A stretch of 64,000 nt of DNA from Romanomermis culicivorax (GCA_963922205.1 CAWUHX010000140.1:858582-922581); one strand, 5' to 3'; shown: positions 21,736 to 34,969, counted from the stretch's first letter. Notes: generated by a model not told the origin, from the letters alone. Numbers and translations are program-made.

Positions 21736-22725
21736 CCCAGGTCATTGGTGGAAGCAGGAATAGTTTCAGGTAATGCAGACAAGATTTTCAATCCTCCACA
21801 CAGTCCCAAGCCTATATTAGTTTAACAGGATTGCAGATTTTTCCTCATCTCAATATTTTTAATGCTTGGAACTGGTTCATGCAATTGATTTTGTCTTAAG
21901 AAAACATTATGCTGTAGCTTTCTTTCTAAAAAACTGAGTTGAATTTTATATGTCAACTTCCAACAGTCGATTCCTGTTTTATGGCCATTAATTTGGGAAA
22001 AAAGTTGGTTGGTTTCCAACGCAGTTGGAAGCACACATGTGCAAGTTGAGATATTAGGGATAGGTGCATATCCCCATAGTTTTGAAATTAGAAAATCTTT
22101 GATGTGAAAGAAATTTTTTGCCAACTTTTTTCCAACAAATTTTGTTGGACTTTTGTCTCAAAAAAGCCAAAAAACCAGGGTCTAGCTTCTGTTCAAAATT
22201 TTGGAGCTCCATATGTATAGTTGGGAGGTGCATTGATGAATCAGCTGCAGAATATACTTTTCACAGACAGAAATTTTTTTAATGAGAAGGAACGAAAATC
22301 CAATATTACCAAACTGGATTTTTTAAACTCTTATACAAGTTCCGAAAAACCTAGTCCACCCCTTTTTCTAGCTTGGCAACTATCTAAGCAAGTATCTTCT
22401 CTTTTTTCTGCCCCATTGGTTCATTTTCCAATAAAACTAGTCCACCCTTTATTAGTGGATCTTGACCATTCATAAAAACTTCATTGATATTTTAAATTGT
22501 GTCATCTTCATGGCAGAGAAACAAAAAAATCTAACTTTTGGCAGAAGTGAAAAATATGTGTAAACTGCATGCTACTAGAAACACATTGTAAACAAAGTTA
22601 AATATGGTCAAAAACTACTTTTAGTACTTTTCATTTCACAATTTATTATATTTTTCTTTTGTTCATTTTACTCCAACTAGTTGGAACTTGATAATTTGAC
22701 CATGTTCTGATAGATAGTCATAATT
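21736..22725. other. No supported gene
   Basis: Only short frames and AT-rich sequence are present. Nothing is recognised. Confidence 0.4.
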
Positions 22726-22729
22726 CCTA

Positions 22730-23165
22730 TGGACAGCTGCGTTTCACTTGCAGCTACATCACACGTGTAGATAGCTGCGTCCTTCTGCGCCTCATCTGTG
22801 AATGGCTGCACCTCTTTCACAGACTGTAGCATCTCACTAATGGATGGCTGCATCCGGCTGTATCTCATTTGCAGGCAACTACTTCACACTTGTGAATAAC
22901 TGTGTTTCGCATGTGAATGTCTGCGCATCACCTGCAGATGGCTGAGTCTCACTTGCAGACAGCTGCATTTCACCCGCCGGTAACTGTGTCCCACTTGCAG
23001 ATGGCTATTTTACTTGCAGACCTCAGCATCCTGCTTGCAGGTGACTGTGTCTCTTTCCTGGACAGCTGTGTCCCACATGCAGATATCTGTGTCTCACCTG
23101 TAGGCGGCTGCATCTCACATGTGGATGATTGGTTTCACATGTGTATAACTGTTGTCACATTCCGA
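22730..23165. repeat. Degenerate minisatellite, about 24-bp unit
   Basis: Many diverged copies of a unit like TCTCACTTGCAGATGGCTG follow one another, with variants such as CCCACATGCAGATATCTG and CTCACATGTGGATG. Unit length varies around 22-30 bp. The 86-codon frame at 22917-23177 is a by-product of the repeat. Confidence 0.65.
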
Positions 23166-23699
23166 TCAAAGTACTAACATCACTTGATTTCCCCAGCCCA
23201 AATTTTGTTACTTTAATCATTTGTCATTTTTATTATTATTTCTGATCCTTTGTCATTTTTATTATTATTTCTGATCCTTTGTCATTTTACTTTTGTTTTG
23301 ATTCATTTGTCATTTTTATGTACGTTTCTGTTTTGTTTTTGCTCCCTCATCTATTTTATTTTATTTTGTTTCATTCCATGCCAGCTATGGTATGCCCCTT
23401 TAGCTAAAAGTTTCCTTCAACGGGCACTATATGCTCATAGCTATTTTGATCCCATTACATGCCCCTTGTGTCAACAAAGTGAGCTTTGCACCTGCTGATA
23501 CAAATGAGTAGCTTCAGAAACTTTAGCTAAAGATGTTCATTTGTTTAGCATAGGCACTAAGTCAGCCCCAATGCTAAACGTATTTGAACTGGGCAAGTGC
23601 CTATGTGCACACAGGCCTTTTCTGCACCATTATCTCTGCAGAATTTGGCCAGGCATCATCAACTCTGCCCAAGTCTTACTGTAGCCAACAGGGTCCTTA

Positions 23700-24500
23700 A
23701 AAGTGCATGTTGTTATGTATTTTCACTCATTTCTGGGTTCACCAGTTTTCCCCTTCATCTTTAGTCACCCATTGTGCTGTCACCCCATCTTATTGTGCAT
23801 TAGTTCAGGGCATATAGCCGTCCATGCCTAATTTGCATATGCACAACCCACCATCTTACTCTACCAGGACCCTTACCACCGTCGTTTATTACAAATAAAG
23901 TCGTCCCTCCACCTTTGTTTATGCTTAGCCACCCGGACAGGATCCCCTGTTATGGCCGTAATCTCCAGTGACCAGTCACCTGGCTGAAGCTGTTCATAGC
24001 CCGACTACGTGAGTTTCAGAGTGTATTATTGTTGAGGGTATTTGGGGCAACCCTTATTAAGTCGGTGTTCGTCCCTAAGTCTTCCCCAATTAATAAGAGC
24101 TTCCTTCCCTTGAGGTCGGGTCAAACAGGGATCTCTTAGTTTACAATCGGGGTCCCTGCTTCTAGGTCATTTTACAGATGACCCTGTCCATCGTTCATAC
24201 TGAACAGGACCAATTTTGGTCACCCCTTACCTGGCTGCATTATCCTTATTCTACAGTAATAACTCCAGAGCAGCACCACAATACCTATAGTTTCTTCTAT
24301 AGTTAGTACTAGCGGGGTTAGGTTCCCAGTGGAAGTTAGCCCTTGCCTCAGTATTGGGCCCATGACCCCCTATTTCAGTGATACCTCTCTCTTACAGGGA
24401 CGTGGGGACTACATTTCACTTACAGTGGCTTAGTCGGGTCACTCTCCATTAATGTGACAAACTGTCAATTAATGGCCCAACTTTTCACTTAATGTGGCGC
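23700..24500. other. GC-richer block, possible old LTR or other mobile remnant
   Basis: The base composition is nearer 47% GC than the AT-rich surroundings, with abrupt edges. AATAAA at about 23895 and a TGTTATG start near 23708 would fit an LTR, but I find no second copy or clear terminal inverted bases in the window. It has no coding frame. Confidence 0.25.
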
Positions 24501-26700
24501 TGTGTCTTACTTGCTCTGGACGGTTGCAAAGTCCAATTAGGATGAACTCGGATAGTGCATCTAAAAAGAAAAAAAATCAACTATGTTGTCCAAATGGCGT
24601 ACAGAAAGCTTTCACAATGGATTTTTTATTCTAAAAATGTTAAAGATTGATTGAATAAGCTCACAAATTGTCAGCCTCACATGACGACTTTAGCAGTAAA
24701 CTGTAAAAATCTGAAACAGCACTGGCTTCCCACTTCATAATTAAGAAACATTTCAAGAAAAACACACTATAGGTGGAGCTCTGCCAGTCCCAACCTGTTA
24801 CGCCTATTCTTCACCATTGCCTATCCTTAACCATTGCGGGCTAGGGCGGTCAAATGACCACACGCACCTCATATTACCCTCAACCACTTTTTGCATGCAC
24901 ACATGTTGGCATGAATGCATCATGCTTGAGAAAGCATACAGCAAAAAATGTTATACAAAAAAATAGTTTTTTTGAAGCCATAAATTTTATATAACAGAAT
25001 TGTGGAATTTGGATGGTTTTCTGGACTTTGGGCCATGGTATAATTGTATTGAGGCCATATTTTCAAAAAAGAAAAAGTCTAATCTGAAGGACATCGGGTA
25101 GATGCATTGGGTGAAGTATCAAGCTCGGAGATGCTACACCCAATGTGAGGCATGCTGGAACTAAAAGCTCCAAAAAATGCCGTTTTGCATGCTTTTGGGG
25201 CACCACCGAGCACCATTTTGGGGTAGAAGTCAAATGACACTATAGTTTGTCCCTAAGTTTGTCAAAAGTCAAATGACACTATAGTTTGTCCTAATTCACC
25301 CCATAGTTTGTCCCTAAGCTCTAAATTATGAAAAAACCCAAAGTTCTAGCCTTTACTGTTTTAGCTCTAGAGGATGGGGGGACGCTAAGGTTGTCGCTAC
25401 CACGCCACCTATGATTCATTTTAAGTCAAATACTATGCCAGTCAGATATTGTGCAAAATCAAATCAGAGCGTTGGAAGCTCTATGGTGTATACTGGCAAA
25501 TGGCTTCACCTCACATATGCCGCCATATCGCAACATTCCTACTCTCTCAGTGACATCAGCCACAGACTTACTGTAGATAAAGTGACGCTATTCCGGTTAC
25601 GTTGTAGTCCATCATTCAATATGGATCCAACAACAAACGAAATTGCATTTTGACTCGTTTCAAAAAAATACGAAACGAGAAACTAGAGTCAAAAATATTA
25701 TCTCGTTGTAAATTCATTAATAAATCTCGTTTCGCTTTTGTTGAACAAAATAATGAGACGAAAAACGAGCGTCGTTTTATTACAGTAATGTGTCCGATTG
25801 GATACTAAACAAGCACAAAATTCGTTTCAATTCATAAAATTGTTGAAAAAAATCGACTGGGCCGATAGGGCGCGGACATTTTTAGCACACGGTAAGTCTT
25901 ATGCCCTCAAAAATTTTTCAATAATCGATACAGCCTGATAATATGATACCATCTGGAGCATCAGCTGTTGACCGTATACATAGTTTGCAATAGTTTTTAT
26001 AATTTATTTCGATTCTTTTATGGTTTGTTGGATGGTCGGTTTGTCCTGCGTCAATCTTGGGAAACTTTTAAAGTCGAGTGAAAATTTATTAAAAAATGAG
26101 TTTGAAACTATTTACACATTAAAGCTACAGGCATACGTAAAAAAGATCATGTACACATAAACATTTTTAATTTTTTTTCTGTAACAGCAAACCACGATGT
26201 TCCAAGCTGAGGAAATTTTTTGCAGACGCTGACAAGTTTGACCTTAGATTGTGAGAAGTCAGAAAATCCAAAAATCCATATTCCCCAATTTTTAGTCAGT
26301 ATTGAGTAGTTTTGCTTTGTCACTCGATCTAGAGGAAGTATGTTGTTACAGTGTGCTTACTATCATTTTCCTGCGCAATTTCTTGGCTGTAGAATAAACA
26401 ACCGTTTGCACCCATGTTCAAAGTGATGAAAATTATTTTCAAAATTCGTCAATATGTATTTATTGAACATAAGCCTACTTTTTACAGGAATAAGCACAAT
26501 TTTTTAGTTATTGTGAGGGCAACCACTTTCATATGCCGTGTATTCAGTGAAATTTGCATAACATGTGTGGCGTCCTTTTTTGCCTTTTTGTTCTATCCTG
26601 TTTACATTGTGGTGCAAATGTTCCTCTGTACACAAACGTCTATTTTTGTGTACTTTTTCATTCTGGGATTTCGTTTGATTCCAGCAGCTTTAGATGTGTG
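24500..26700. other. Intergenic, repeat fragments only
   Basis: 24740-24771 is the right end of the TA-type MITE family (CATTTCAAGAAAAACACACTATAG-like). Two CAAATGACACTATAGTTTGTC copies occur at 25229-25300. No gene is recognised. Confidence 0.4.
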
Positions 26701-26710
26701 TTTTCCCCCC

Positions 26711-26779
26711 AATAAATTAGCGTATTTATTTCGGCCATACAGTAGTATGGCCGAAATATACACATAACACTAATTTATT
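26711..26779. repeat. Double hairpin palindrome
   Basis: ATTTCGGCCATAC (26728-26740) and GTATGGCCGAAAT (26745-26757) are perfect inverse copies around a 4-base loop. AATAAATTAG and CTAATTTATT form an outer inverted pair at 26711-26720 and 26770-26779. Confidence 0.7.
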
Positions 26780-27264
26780 TTCTGTGAACGTCTCAACAGG
26801 AAAAGTACCCTGATATAGTTTCTCACCTTGAAATTTTTCTGCATTGTGTCGTTAGCCGTGCCCATTCCTGTAATACCATTGCTTTTTTATATCAATTTTT
26901 CCTTCGTTTCGAATTAGGTGTAACAATTGAACCAGCGCCAGACCTGTAGATAAGGGGGATTGGGGGAAGAATCCACCCAAAATTTTTAATCGCATAAGCA
27001 GTTGTCCTAGACTAATCCCCCCCCAACTTTCAGTTATCGACAGCTATCCATCCTGCCGGCTGGAAATCTCTTGGTCAGGTCTCTTACGGGTATGCAAAGA
27101 ACTGACTATAAAAAGTGCACATTTGGGTGGAGAACAGCATTTTTCTGGTGAAGTCTAACACATTCCTATAAGTAAGATATTATCTGCTCTATCCACCACA
27201 TGACCAACGGAACGCAAAAAAGTCCAAAGATATCCATGAGCAGGTGATGATTATGCATCGTAAG

Positions 27265-27666
27265 CATACATGCACGTGGGGGAGGTTTGGGGGGTTTTGA
27301 CCCCCAGCAGATTCTTGCTGACCCCCAGCAGATTTGAATTTTCCATCAATTATTGAGAAGATGACGAAGGAAAATGAGCGAGAGAGAAGAGAAAGTTGTG
27401 ATAAAAATGGAAATGATGCTGTAGTTTGACAATTTTTGTAAACAAATCATACTTGATTAAAAAAACAGTAACATGAAAACATGAAATAGTGCTGTCTAAG
27501 CAAGTAATTTAACATATGTGACTAATATACGTTGCAAAATATGCTGCTTGAATGTTAGAAGACTTTCTGAGACCTTTCTTTTCGTTATCAAGAAGGAAAA
27601 AAAACTTTGTATACCACCCCCTGTCCTGGCTGACCCTCAGCAGATTTTCTGTGCTGTGCATGTATG
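27265..27666. mobile_element. hAT-like MITE, copy 1
   Basis: 402 bp with ends CATACATGCAC and GTGCATGTATG. The 8-bp flanks ATCGTAAG (27257-27264) and ATCGCAAG (27667-27674) match at 7 of 8, a size typical of hAT. Inside are repeated TGACCCCCAGCAGATT boxes. A second copy lies at 40604-41022. Confidence 0.7.
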
Positions 27667-28072
27667 ATCGCAAGCCAACATTTTCTTTTCAAGTCGTAAT
27701 CCTGACCGCTACAGTCAATTTGATTAAAAAGGCTGCCGAGTATGCAGGTTGTTTATTATTTCCTTGAGAATCTCTTTCCTTCTAGAGGCTTATCTGACTA
27801 TGATGGCTAAAGGTTCAAAATTTCATTTGCTACGGATTTTTGCGCCAAGTCTACAATATCCTATTTAATTTGAAATGGCAAATGCAACAATCACAAAAAA
27901 AGTTTTAGTTCGACACACATTTTTATGAAGCAGAAAACTTTATACTGTAGAAGAACGATAAATTTCTTCTGGAGGACAGGAAGGATCAAAACCAGTAAAA
28001 AAACATCATGCTCATCCATTATCGATTTGGATAGAACTTTGTATACACCTAAGTGAAAAACATATCGGGAAA

Positions 28073-28262
28073 GTTAAGCTGCAGCTGAGCAGTACCTTAA
28101 CGAAGCTACAGCTCAGCTGCAGCTTGAATTTTTCGATGTTTTGTGTGCATGAGTTAAGCTGCAGCTGAGATACAGCTTAACAGCAATGTTATAACATACA
28201 GAGTTAAGCTACAGCTTAAGCACCTCATCTGGAGCTTAAGTGCCTTCGATGAAACTGGCCCC
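28073..28262. repeat. AGCTGCAGCTGAGCT dispersed repeat, copy 3
   Basis: The same alternating TTAAGCTGCAGCTGAGC boxes as at 21545-21735, ending in GATGAAACTGGCCCC. Confidence 0.6.
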
Positions 28263-29212
28263 TGTTGTAGCCATTTAACCGGTTCATAAATGTGTTAGTT
28301 TTAGTGAATAAAATCTTATAATAATGAAATTATGCTTCGTTTTTAAATATTTTAAAGTATGTTAAGTTGTGAATCATCTATTACAGAAAAATGGTGCGGT
28401 GTAATTATTGGAAAAATGATCCGCTAAACTTGAGTTCGCCCAGGGCAGCTAAAACCCTAAGAACGGCCCTGTGTTGAACTTACTTTCGTGGATCGCTGCA
28501 CCGATCATTTTAAGACAAATGGACTAAAGTTGACTGTCTAAAACTCAACAAGTGGATTCGCAACTGGGAAATTGTTTAGTTTACAATTTTATCCACATTC
28601 GCAAATGAAGACTGTGATGATTTTCCCCTAGGTTTGTTTTACGGAGCAAGGAAGTTAGGATGGCGGGAATAAGCTTAGTATCGTGATCACTGAATGATTT
28701 TTCCTGTCAATTTAGTTCCCCTTCCATCAGCTGTTACCTTTTCTTCGTTCATAGATTACGAGGAAATCATAAAAGCTATGCACCTGTCGTCGAACCAGTT
28801 CCGCAATTTACCATTTATATATAATATGTGTGTTGAACTTCAGATTCACGCCCCTGTATCATGATTTGCAGAGATCTGCCTTGGTTAGTTGATATATCAA
28901 ACTCGAAGTTTGCTGTAATGCGACATATTGAATGTTTTTTGTTACCTCAGTCCAAATTTTCTTTTTTGAAAATGGGATATAAAACAAGCAAAAACCTTAA
29001 TTCCATCGTAAAGCCCAAAGTGAAATTTTTTGTAGGTTGTTAGTGTCATCTTGACGATAATATCAAGCCATGGTGCAAGTTTTCTGTTGGCACAAACATT
29101 TTTTGCCCGATCAGGGTTCATTTTGAAAAAATGCAATTGAAACATTATTCTGTTTTCTATCCTTTTTAGATATATTCCACTTATCAGCATCCCCTGCAAT
29201 ATACCTTGCAAT
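28263..29212. other. Upstream region of the TIL gene
   Basis: No other gene is recognised. TTTTTAG at about 29163-29169, 44 bp before the TIL start codon, could be a cis- or trans-splice acceptor for its leader. Confidence 0.35.
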
Positions 29213-29270
29213 ATGCAATCAGCTATTGTTATTTTCGCCATCCTGGCATTTATTTCATCGCCGTTTGCTG
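29213..29270 (+). CDS. Secreted TIL-domain inhibitor, exon 1 (signal peptide)
   Basis: ATG 29213 opens 19 codons plus one base that read as a classical signal peptide: MQSAI, a hydrophobic core (VIFAILAFI) and a small-residue end SSPFAG. The exon stops at GCTG|GTAAGTAG, a strong donor in phase 1. The phase fits the cysteine-rich exon at 31128. Splitting a signal-peptide exon from the mature domain is common in nematode secreted inhibitors. Confidence 0.65.
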
Positions 29271-29504
29271 GTAAGTAGTCGTCCCACTGTTTAGTACCCT
29301 GGGCAGGTTTCTCATTCGCATGGTCAAGTCAGACATAGGGAACTCGGCCAATAAACATTATAATAAGGTTTCCCATCATATAGCCGTGGTTAATTTAACC
29401 ACCATGGTATTTCCCATTGTTTACAGCAGCTAACTTAAGCAGTAAACATCTTAATGGACGATTCTCATAAAATAACCGTGGCTAAGTTTATTGTGTCCTT
29501 TTTC

Positions 29505-29655
29505 CCCGAACGTCCCTTTTCCCCGAATGTCCTGATTCTCCGGAAGTCCCTATTCCACGAAGATCCCGATTCCCCGAATAATAAATAAAAATTCCCGTTT
29601 CTCCCAACAATACATAGTTCCTATTCCCCCAATGTCCCAATTCCCCGAATGCCAG
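29505..29655. repeat. TTCCCCGAATGTCC minisatellite in the TIL intron
   Basis: About eight degenerate copies of a 15-18-bp unit TTCCCCGAATGTCCC. It lies in the 1.86-kb intron between the TIL exons. Confidence 0.7.
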
Positions 29656-29775
29656 GGATGGGACGGATCCACTTCGGTTCCGGATCTGGATCTAGAAAAC
29701 TGCAATCTTCGGATTTGGTACAGATCCTAAACAGCAGATCCGACCGGATCCAGATCGAATCCGGATCTTGTATAT
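29656..29775. repeat. GGATC-rich repeat
   Basis: Recurrent GGATCC/GGATCTGGATC boxes, many with a CCGGATC core. It has no coding role. Confidence 0.45.
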
Positions 29776-31127
29776 GGTATATATATCATGTATGCTTCTT
29801 GAACAATCGCTTATATATGTTTTCAAAATCGAATTGTTGTTTGTATTTGTTGTATGAATTCATATTTTTAACAGTTCGAGATTATTAATCATTGAAATGA
29901 GAATCGAGTTGAAGCAAGAGCTCAAGGCCTTTAGACTAGGATTTGTTGCAAGCTTCTATCTGCATCGTGCAGGAATGACTGAAGAAATTCTGCATTGAAG
30001 AAGTTTTTTCTGTTCCAAATAAATATAATTTTTAATACTTTTGATTAACCTACGACGAACCATATGAAAAATTTTTCAGTGGTCCCGAAAAAGAACCGCT
30101 TAAAAGTCAATTTTCGTAAAAATCAACCAATATAAACCATTCTCATGACACATGTGTCCATCGCCTTTTTACGCTGAATGCGATTGCATAACTCCAACGC
30201 TTCCATTCCTCCAAATGTCTGTAAGGCTTCGAAATTTTGCCATAATCTGCGGTTCTCAACCAAAGAACAACAGAAAATTTTTAAAAATTGCGAATTTTCC
30301 TTAAAAGAGTACATACGTCTCATAATATTAGAACATGAAATCGGAGCTCAGAAACCAAATATTCACTCTTTAGTTTGTTCAGTTTTGGTGTTAAAGTATT
30401 TCTAGAATATCATCAAGGTGCAATAGCCTAATACTACTATTTTGAAAGAAATAAAATTTTATATCAAAAGATAGTGGTTTATTATGGATCAGTACATGTC
30501 ATGGCTAATTTACAATGAAAGACGCAGCGAAAGCCGAACAGCGTGAATCAAATTTGATGCGCAGTTTCCATCAAGTTGAAAACTTTATACTGACGAAATG
30601 AAAACGAAAAACCCATTTCTTTACAAAAATGGGAAAGGCCAAGATCACTGGAAAGACATCACATCTATCCACTGTCGAACGGGGCAGAACTGTGTCGATG
30701 GCTCAGCGCTCTACTCTATAAATTTTGATCACAAATGAATTATTAAAGAAAATTTTCAGTTCTTCTGCTTGCCACGACGAAAAAAATTTCCATTGACTCA
30801 GTAATGAACCTATTGTTTTTTTCATTTTGAACTCATTTTCATAGGATCGCTGCATCGATTATTTCAAAATAACTGAAATATAAAATAAATAGGCTATACA
30901 TGTAATTTACGAAACTCGAACGCCCTATCTTGATTGGTAAAGGTACAACAGGCTTTCTAGGCAGGCCGTTTTTTACCACTCTATGTAAGTCCAACGGAAA
31001 ATTTGAACTTGCAATCCCATGTGTGTATTTTTGGATCGTTGGAATCGCACATTGTATGAAACTGATTGCGATCCCTACCCTAGATATTTCAGAATCATGA
31101 AATTTTCTATCACTGAATTTTTTAAAG

Positions 31128-31324
31128 AAGGAGCGAGCGAGTGCCCGGCCGGTCAAATTTTGAATCCTTGCGGTAAAGGGTGCCAAACGACATGCGCCGA
31201 AGTCATCGCGAACCAGGTTAGGCCGTTTTGCCCTCAAGATTGTTCCCGGCCGGCCTGCGTATGCCTCGAACGCAATCATGCCATGAATCAAAATGGACAA
31301 TGCGTTACTTACGATAAATGTTGA
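31128..31324 (+). CDS. Secreted TIL-domain protease inhibitor, exon 2
   Basis: This exon encodes a compact domain with ten cysteines in trypsin-inhibitor-like (TIL, Ascaris-inhibitor) spacing, from ECPAGQ through NPCGKGCQTTC, CPQDC and CVCLER to a final DKC, ending in TGA at 31322-31324. TIL proteins are usually secreted inhibitors of serine proteases; the short loop between cysteines 5 and 6 would hold the reactive bond. The acceptor is either AAAG|AAG (exon from 31128) or AAGAAG|GAG (from 31131), and both keep the phase of exon 1. The frame is open upstream to 31019 but lacks a credible start there, supporting the spliced model. The predicted precursor is about 85 residues. Confidence 0.7.
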
Positions 31325-34300
31325 TTATTTTTCAATTTTAGAAACAGGCATATAGTAGCTTTTTCGAAATTAAAATGTCGTGGGTTTTACTGTAGTCATA
31401 TTGGTCAGGTTTCTCGGCGTGTTATCTTTTCCGTGAAATATATTTTGATGTGAGGGGTTTTTCTGCGGCGAATGATCAAATCCATGGGTGTAGTGAAGCA
31501 TGATCAAGGTGCTTATTTTAAAATCAGTACATTCAATCGGATTAGGTCATTTCAGCGTCGCCGTTTCGACTCCAAGCATTGGCGTCGGCTGTTTCTCCGC
31601 CTGTTAACCTTTTTCATTTCGTTATTTTAAAAAGTGGAGTTGGTAATGTAATTAAAAGTAATTATGATGGTTCTTTCAGTAAAGAACGTCCCAGCTGCCT
31701 AGGCTAAAGTCTGGGTGCACCTCAATAGCGTATAATTTTGTGAATATGATGAATTTTTTATAGGGTAAAATATTGAACATAGTGAGAAATGATGTTGAGA
31801 TACTTCTGACCTTGACCTTGAAGCTCAAAAATACTGTTATTGACTATACAAACAAATTGTCAAATTCGGAATCGGCTCTCATGAAATCATCGCACTATAA
31901 GAACATCGTCAAACACACTATCTATTGTAAAAACTAAGGAGAGCAAACTAAGAAAAGATTAAAATTGAAATGAAATATTTACAAAATATCGAATACATAT
32001 GGAAACAACATAAAATTTTGGGGAAACGAATCGAAATGTAAAAACACAAATAGAACTTTATAAGAATGAAACAAATAACAGAGAAAAGTAGAAGATATGA
32101 CAGAAGCACAAAATATTGTTTCGAAGAAAGTTGCTTTGCTCAAAGCAGTATGATTCATCCAGAACTTTAGCATGTTCTAATAACTTGAAATGACTCAAAA
32201 CAATGGACAGATAAAGCTCGCCGACATAAGGAATGTTTCTCATTGGAGGACACAATCTGATCTAGTACCATTTTCAATCTATGAGATCTAGAACTTCGTA
32301 AAAGTTCAGAAATATATATTTCAAAATTACAGATGAACGTTCCATCTAATGGACTTCATTGTAATGCTTGCAGTTATCTGCCTAACGCACGTTCAACATC
32401 TTTTATCTTTCTTAGTTGTTGAGATCGCATCTATAGCATATTCATGTAAATTTTAGTGCAACAATTTAGGGCAAAAAGATTGTTATAACATTGTTCACTT
32501 GGATATAGCCTATCGAACGCACTATAATGCATAAATATTTCGAATTAATACCCGACGACTTTTCCTCGTCAGTTGGCGCAACCAGTTCGATTCGTGAAAT
32601 ATACATTATAAATGGTTTAAACGACCAAAATACAGAACATGATTTGAATTGTACTTTTCAAAAATTTCTAATTACTTCTGTCTACACGTTGAAAAATAAG
32701 GGAGTGATCATAAGGTTGACAATAATTTTCACTTCTACATCACCTTAAGAGGAACGCGTGCCCTCTCGTGGCCTAATGACACAAATCCCGTAATCAATGT
32801 TTGTAAATGTGTTATCTTTTCTCATACATTTGGCTATGGGACGTAACGTATTAACCCCTTCAATGAAGAGTCAATTGTTAGCCAGATGCTCACTCTTAAC
32901 AAACCATTTGACTATCATAGAGCTGGTGCGTGATGTTCCCATCCTATATCAAGAAAAAAGCTGAAAAATGTGGACTTGTTAATAAAACGTTTTGACGTCT
33001 TTCACTATAAATGCGAAATTTCGGGGCTTTTCACACCATTACAACAATTTTTCCGATTTCGAGCGACTACTGATCTTTACCCCTGTAAAGCTCGCTGCCG
33101 ACCAATGGAATTGCGAAGCGTCACAAAACCCGATATCTCCCTCAAAAACTCGACATTGCTACACAATCTCAATTTTTGCTTCATGCGAAAATCTGTGATC
33201 AGGTATCCATTTCAATGTAAAACTGTTTGAATTTGCGGCGGAGCCCGGCATACTCGTGAACCCAAGCTTGTAGTCATTTATCGTGATTTTCAGAAAATAA
33301 CTGTTTTCAGTGTGATACCCATTTTTCGAAAACATTGATGTTTCTACGAATGCTTGAGTATTGAAGCGTACATACCTATTACTGAATAAGGAAATTCAAG
33401 ATCGCATAAATGTTTCAACAAGTCGTAATTCTATCTAGGTTTGTGAATCACTCATTCATTTTTCCACGCAAAATATTTCAAAATTTTGTCAGTAAAAAAA
33501 CTTGAACAGTTGCATTGTGTAACGTATTCGAATGACAATACTTATTTTTGTCGTAATTTAGGAGCATTTCGTACAATAACCACTCATAAGTTCATCAAAA
33601 ATAAAGTTGCCTACAAAATTTTGAATCATGTTTTTATTTAGATGTGGATCTAGCAATAAAACCAAGAAAAGTTCCTCATATTCTAGGTCACTTTAACCCC
33701 ACAACCTTTACCCACATCGATATATGTTTCTGAATCTGTGAAACTTAAAATTTTCATGGTTGTTGAACCTGTGGCTCACCTAAACAGACAGCTCACCTAA
33801 ACAGGAAGTTGTACAACAGGCAAAAAACTACGGTGTTTATTTTAACTTTAAACTTTGCATGTCTAGAATTTTATAGTCATGAGCAAAAGCACTGTTTCCA
33901 GGAAAAATTGAAGTTTTCTGATAGGGAGCCACACAACGACTTGAAATTAGCTTGAATTGAAATCGAATTTTTGCTTCAGAATTAGACTTTTTAGCGGTAT
34001 TTACGTTTGATTTGTTGATTTTTTTGGCATCCGTCAAAAAAATAATCAATGAAAAACTATAGGAATGTGTGGTTTTGCCTTAAGCTGAACCAACTAATGT
34101 CTGTATTCTTTGGAAATCGAAAAATGAAAAATAAGTACCGTCCACAAAGCCGTTTACACTTTAACTCTATGATTTTTTACTCGAAAACGGTGGGATAGTT
34201 GCTTGGGCCAAAAAATTTTCAGTACTATTTGACATATAGTTCGGGAGAAAATCTTAAAACTACAAAACAATACTTGTTTTCCACTTCGTTACAATGTATG

Positions 34301-34585
34301 AAAGTCTGGCAGAGTAATTTTGCTATCGAATGCCAAAAACCGTAACGTCAGATGTGCTGCTTACTGTAGTGTTGTACTTTCAAATAGGCCAATTTTTTAC
34401 CACGCTGATCATTCCTCTCAAGATAGGAAGACCTATTGCAGTAGAAAGTGTTCAAGAAAGAGTAACGGACTAAAGGAACTGACCATCTGATAAGTGCAAT
34501 CAACGATTGAGGTCCGTGTGAAACGGCACAGATCATTGAAATTTCCAATAAAAGCAAAATGTGGAGCTCGATTTTACAAAATGTG
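31325..34585. other. No supported gene between the TIL and calmodulin-like genes
   Basis: The sequence is AT-rich with only short frames on both strands (for example 32527-32748, 32970-33230 and 33837-34049). None shows a known domain or a credible exon chain. Confidence 0.4.
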
Positions 34586-34969
34586 CTATTTATTTGATGT
34601 CATCATCTGAACAAATTCTTCGTAATTGATTTGCCCGTCGCCGTCGATATCGACGTCGCGTATAATTTCGTCAACTTCGCTGTCTGTGAACTGTTCGCCC
34701 ATGTGGGTCATAAAGTATCGGAATTCTTGAGCGGTGATGAAACCGTTGCCGTCCCGGTCGAAAACGCGGAACGCTTCGCGTATCATTTCCGAATCGTTTT
34801 CTTTGTTCATACGTTTCATCATTTGGCAAAATTCCACGAATTCTACCGTACCGCTGCCGTCTATATCCACTTCGTTGATCATGTCCAAAAGCTCTTGCTC
34901 GGTGGGATTTTGGCCCAATGAACGCATAGCTATACCCAATTCTTTGGTTGTTATAGTACCATTTCCGTC
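34586..34969 (-). CDS. cal-1-like: Calmodulin-like EF-hand protein (nematode CAL-1 type), exon 2
   Basis: 127 codons ending in TAG at 34586-34588. They carry the rest of EF-hand 1 ([10 protein letters not shown], completed by the Asp-Lys end of exon 1) and EF-hands 2-4: [26 protein letters not shown] and [13 protein letters not shown]. All four loops keep the Asp/Asn and Glu calcium ligands. The acceptor is CTTGCAG|GAC, in phase 0 with exon 1. The predicted protein is about 164 residues, longer than calmodulin because of an N-terminal extension. [10 protein letters not shown] and [17 protein letters not shown] place it with the CAL-1-type calmodulin relatives rather than troponin C. It should act as a calcium sensor. 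Confidence 0.9.
   Translation of the reverse strand, partial: DGNGTITTKELGIAMRSLGQNPTEQELLDMINEVDIDGSGTVEFVEFCQMMKRMNKENDSEMIREAFRVFDRDGNGFITAQEFRYFMTHMGEQFTDSEVDEIIRDVDIDGDGQINYEEFVQMMTSNK

Noticed and set aside
22917..23177. 86-codon His/Ser-rich frame
   Set aside because: It is produced by the minisatellite at 22730-23165.
30123..30323. A - strand frame with protein-like composition (ENRRLWQNFEALQTFGG)
   Set aside because: It reads better than chance and could be an exon, but I recognise no family, find no clear partner exons, and the frame has weak splice context. I leave it out for lack of support.
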